NCBI GenBank assembly: GCA_040506195.1
Contig: JBEVXH010000008.1
Location: 62,001-126,000, forward strand
Source: Thiodiazotropha sp040506195
GTDB taxonomy: Bacteria > Pseudomonadota > Gammaproteobacteria > Chromatiales > Chromatiaceae
Reading direction: 5' to 3'
DNA length: 64,000 nt
Translations under genes and position numbers: made by a program
Shown here: one piece after another, positions 61,424 to 64,000 of the stretch
How the letters are laid out: each line of letters starts with the position of its first letter
Position numbering within the stretch: position 1 is the first letter of the stretch
Notes under the pieces: model-generated
Database searches by the model: none
Told to the model about the DNA's origin: nothing
What the model saw: only the letters and a program-made list of their open reading frames with translations

Positions 61424-63630
61424 TTGTTTCTGAGACGCTGTTTGAAATGGTTCATGAGCTTCTCGCGCATACGTTTTTCCCGATGTTTCTTGGCTGCATC
61501 CAAACGCCGTTCAACCACACCGATAAGCGTTTCCTGACAGTTGAGTGATGTTTCGCCGCTATCGGGTATGCGCCGCACGTAGGTGCCGTCGGACTGCATA
61601 TCCCAGGCGTTATGCTTGTCACCCAGCTGCACATCGAGAATCAAACGCAGTTCCTGGCGCAGTGCCGGTGATTCAACCGGGGTCAGTACCTCTACCCGCT
61701 GCATCAGATTACGTTGCATCATGTCGGCGGAACCGATGAAATACTCTTCGTCGCCACCATTGAGGAAGTAGATGATGCGCGCATGCTCCAGGAATCTTCC
61801 GACTATGCTGATTACGTTGCTACTTTCACTCAGCCCGGGAATGCCGGGACGGAAACGGCAGGTATCTCTGACGATAAGATCAACCTTGACCCCAACCTGG
61901 GTGGCCTTATAGAGGGCCTTGACGATATCGTGATCCTCGAGGGCATTCATCTTCATCTGGATATGCCCGGGATGTCCCTCGTCATGCAGTCTGATCTCTC
62001 GTTCGATCTTCTCCACAAGAGACTGTTTTAATGTATAGGGAGCTGCCAGAATCTTGCGGTAGCTGGGAGGCGGTGAATAGCCGGTCAGATAGTTGAACAG
62101 CTCTGTCAGATCCTTACCGGTATCCTCATCGCATCCAAGTACTCCCAGATCCGTATAAAGCCTGGCGGTGCCAGCGTGATAATTACCCGTACCGATATGG
62201 TAGTAGCGACGCAACTGGGAGTAGTCCTTGCGGATCACCATGATCAATTTGCTGTGTGTCTTCAGCCCCAGAACACCATAGGTGACATGGATGCCTGCCT
62301 GTTCCAAACGTCTCGCCCAGCGTATGTTGGCGGCTTCATCGAAGCGTGCCTTGAGTTCTACCAGCACCGCTACCTGCTTGCCGTTGCGGGCCGCCTTTAT
62401 CAGGGAATCGAGTACATTGCCTTCGGCGGATGTACGATAGAGGGTCATCTTGATCGCCAGAACCTTGGGATCCTCTGCCGCCGTGCGCAGGAAGCGCTCC
62501 ACTGTGGTTGTAAAGGACTCATAGGGGTGCTGCAGCAACAGAGATCCATGCTCTCTGATGATGTGAAAGATATTGCGTCGGTCATGCGCCAACTGAGGAT
62601 GATCGGATGGGTAGTGGGGTGGATTGCGGAGTTCTGGAATGTTCAAGGTTGCGATTTCAAACAGGTCTCGAAGAGCCATCATACGATTGATTTCAAATAC
62701 ATCCTGCTCCTCATCGAGACCAAGTTCTGCAGCCAGCATCCCGCGATGCGTGGGACTCATTCCCGCAGAGACCTCTAACCTTACAATCGGCGCAAAGTGA
62801 CGTTCACGCAATTCTGTTTCAATGGCTTCCAACAGGTCGTTGGCCGACTCCTGGTCCAACTCCAGGTTGGCGTTTCGCGTGACCCGGAACAGATCGCATG
62901 ATTCAATCTTCATGCCGGGAAACAGCATATCGAGGTTGTTTGCGATCAGGTTGTCGAGGGTAACGAAAGTGTAATCCTCATCCACCTGGATCAAGCGTGG
63001 CGAGACATCCTTGCTGACCGGTACCTTTACCCTCGCCATATGCAGGTCGTAGCCACTGGGAAAACGGAGTGTGACCAACAGGTTGAGCGTTTGGTTGGAG
63101 ATAAAGGGAAAGGGATGGCTCGGATCCATCGCCAATGGTGTCAGCATCGGGAAGATGTTCTGCTGAAAATGCTCACGGAGGGTTTGTTGTTGGGTCGCGT
63201 CCAGGGCCTCGTATTGGGTGATACGAATTCCGGCTTCCTCCAGTGCGGTCTGCAGTTCATGATAGATACGCTGTTGCGCCTGCTGGATCTCGAATATTAC
63301 TGTGTGGCACTCGATCAATTGTTGCTGTGGGGTCCTGCCGTCCACCGTTGTAGTGGTGAGGCCTGCAGCAAGTTGCTGCTTAAGACCGCCTATGCGTTTC
63401 ATGAAAAACTCATCCAGATTGCGGCTGACGATGGCGAGGAATTTAACCCTTTCCAGCAATGGATTTTTTTCCACCTCGGCCTCATTCAGCACCCGGCGAT
63501 TGAAAGCGAGCCAGGTCAGCTCCCTGTTCAGATAGAGACTGGGATCGTTAAGATCGATGTCGGAGACCGGTTCAACCTCATTGCCGGTCTGGCTGTTTGT
63601 GTCGATGGTTACTTGATCGGGTTGGGACAT
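61408..63630 (-). CDS. ppk1: Polyphosphate kinase 1
   Basis: 740 residues, the full four-domain PPK1. It makes polyphosphate from ATP. N-terminal LYLNRELTWLAFNRRVLNEA near 31-50, the autophosphorylated histidine in GLKTHSKLIMVIRKDY near 457-472, the following YHIGTGNYHAGTARLYTDLGVLG, and the second histidine region IVGRFLEHARIIYFLNGG near 604-621 are intact. It stands with phoBR, consistent with phosphate control. The exopolyphosphatase gene lies at the other end of the window, so the usual ppk-ppx adjacency is broken. Confidence 0.97.
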   Translation of the reverse strand: MSQPDQVTIDTNSQTGNEVEPVSDIDLNDPSLYLNRELTWLAFNRRVLNEAEVEKNPLLERVKFLAIVSRNLDEFFMKRIGGLKQQLAAGLTTTTVDGRTPQQQLIECHTVIFEIQQAQQRIYHELQTALEEAGIRITQYEALDATQQQTLREHFQQNIFPMLTPLAMDPSHPFPFISNQTLNLLVTLRFPSGYDLHMARVKVPVSKDVSPRLIQVDEDYTFVTLDNLIANNLDMLFPGMKIESCDLFRVTRNANLELDQESANDLLEAIETELRERHFAPIVRLEVSAGMSPTHRGMLAAELGLDEEQDVFEINRMMALRDLFEIATLNIPELRNPPHYPSDHPQLAHDRRNIFHIIREHGSLLLQHPYESFTTTVERFLRTAAEDPKVLAIKMTLYRTSAEGNVLDSLIKAARNGKQVAVLVELKARFDEAANIRWARRLEQAGIHVTYGVLGLKTHSKLIMVIRKDYSQLRRYYHIGTGNYHAGTARLYTDLGVLGCDEDTGKDLTELFNYLTGYSPPPSYRKILAAPYTLKQSLVEKIEREIRLHDEGHPGHIQMKMNALEDHDIVKALYKATQVGVKVDLIVRDTCRFRPGIPGLSESSNVISIVGRFLEHARIIYFLNGGDEEYFIGSADMMQRNLMQRVEVLTPVESPALRQELRLILDVQLGDKHNAWDMQSDGTYVRRIPDSGETSLNCQETLIGVVERRLDAAKKHREKRMREKLMNHFKQRLRNNQELS

Positions 63631-63794
63631 GGCAATAGATATAGTCAGGTTGGGTGGATATCACATTCCATACTTTTCATAAAGTATAGGCATCCCGACC
63701 GACCTTGCCAGGCAGATTACCGTTAAATATTTTGCAAATACTTTTGCCGGACACAGCTATAGCTTACGGCTATTGCATGGTTGCATGGCGCGAC

Positions 63795-64000
63795 TCAGAG
63801 AATAAAAGCACTGTCTTTCGGTCTGAAATTCTCCAATTGATTCATCTGGTCAAGCATGGATAGCAGAAAGCCGCTGCTATTGATGCGCCCTAGAGCCCCG
63901 GTATTGCAGGCGAGTTCGGAAAAATCAAGGCAACCATCCACTCTGCCGCGAGGATTGTAGATCAGACTGGGTATGGGGTCTCCGGTATGACGGCCGGTGT
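63795..64000 (-). CDS. C-terminus of an alkaline-phosphatase-superfamily-like protein (partial)
   Basis: The minus strand encodes 67 residues to a stop at 63795: TGRHTGDPIPSLIYNPRGRV, then a region with CLDFSELACNTG and ending NFRPKDSAFIL. The TGDPIPxLIY start resembles the last metal-site strand (HTxDPVPxLIY) of phosphoglycerate-mutase/alkaline-phosphatase superfamily proteins (iPGM/ApgM-like), followed by the usual helix-rich tail. The rest lies outside the window. The family call is tentative. Confidence 0.45.
   Translation of the reverse strand, partial: TGRHTGDPIPSLIYNPRGRVDGCLDFSELACNTGALGRINSSGFLLSMLDQMNQLENFRPKDSAFIL

Noticed and set aside
1..64000. CRISPR arrays, tRNA, rRNA, phage or toxin-antitoxin modules
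   Set aside because: No regularly spaced direct repeats, no cloverleaf candidates and no such genes were recognised on reading both strands; a tRNA or CRISPR scan would settle it.

Overview
The window looks like a chromosomal segment of a gammaproteobacterium, probably a sulfur-oxidising member of the Chromatiales/Sedimenticolaceae type. The evidence is a gene order typical of that class (gyrA-serC-...-pheA-hisC-tyrA-aroA-cmk-rpsA-ihfB, flanked by mtnA, a methylthioadenosine deaminase gene, ubiG, mupP and yciK, as in Pseudomonas), a caa3-type oxidase operon, and a decayed fragment of a reverse-type dissimilatory sulfite reductase gene (dsrA). I see no rRNA, tRNA, CRISPR array, phage module or intact transposase gene.

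Layout. 1-7.2 kb: the N-terminal part of exopolyphosphatase, a Nudix hydrolase between two inverted copies of a short mobile repeat, a NYN/cold-shock protein, and the oxidative pentose-phosphate operon zwf-pgl-gnd. 7.2-13 kb: two small membrane proteins, an orphan CofD-like protein, a fatty-acid desaturase, a small basic protein and a DUF2333 protein. 13.2-20.8 kb: the cytochrome c oxidase operon (DUF2244, coxB, coxA, a 50-residue protein, cox11, coxC) with SURF1, a SCO-like protein and cyoE. Heme A synthase is missing from its usual place, and two FNR/ANR-like boxes lie upstream. 21-27.4 kb: accessory genes (FmdE-like, histone-H1-like, SLC13 permease, DUF1287, GlsB/YeaQ, a Gly/Cys-tailed small protein, DUF924). 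27.6-36.2 kb: an elongation factor G paralogue, the dsrA remnant, a double-receiver regulator with degenerate cyclic-di-GMP domains, and two overlapping GTPase genes. 36.3-40.1 kb: DUF2461, small proteins and a Kef-type antiporter.

40.2-57.6 kb is the conserved core: yciK, mupP, ubiG and the deaminase gene on the minus strand, then mtnA, gyrA and a long plus-strand series making serine, phenylalanine, tyrosine, histidine and chorismate precursors, CMP kinase, ribosomal protein S1 and IHF beta. 57.7-64 kb is a phosphate block: phoR/phoB, a CorC-type CBS transporter, polyphosphate kinase, and the C-terminus of an alkaline-phosphatase-superfamily-like protein.

The most unusual feature is a dispersed short repeat with terminal inverted repeats beginning GGCCTGTTAACACTAATCC and flanked by CTAG/YTAR. 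It occurs about a dozen times, as full 225-236 bp copies, half copies and single ends. At several gene ends the flanking CTAG supplies the stop codon of the upstream gene, and once the far end supplies the ribosome-binding site of the next gene. A second family of short CCGCAAAT/CGCGAAT-type repeats sits in intergenic gaps and forms one edge of the dsrA fragment.
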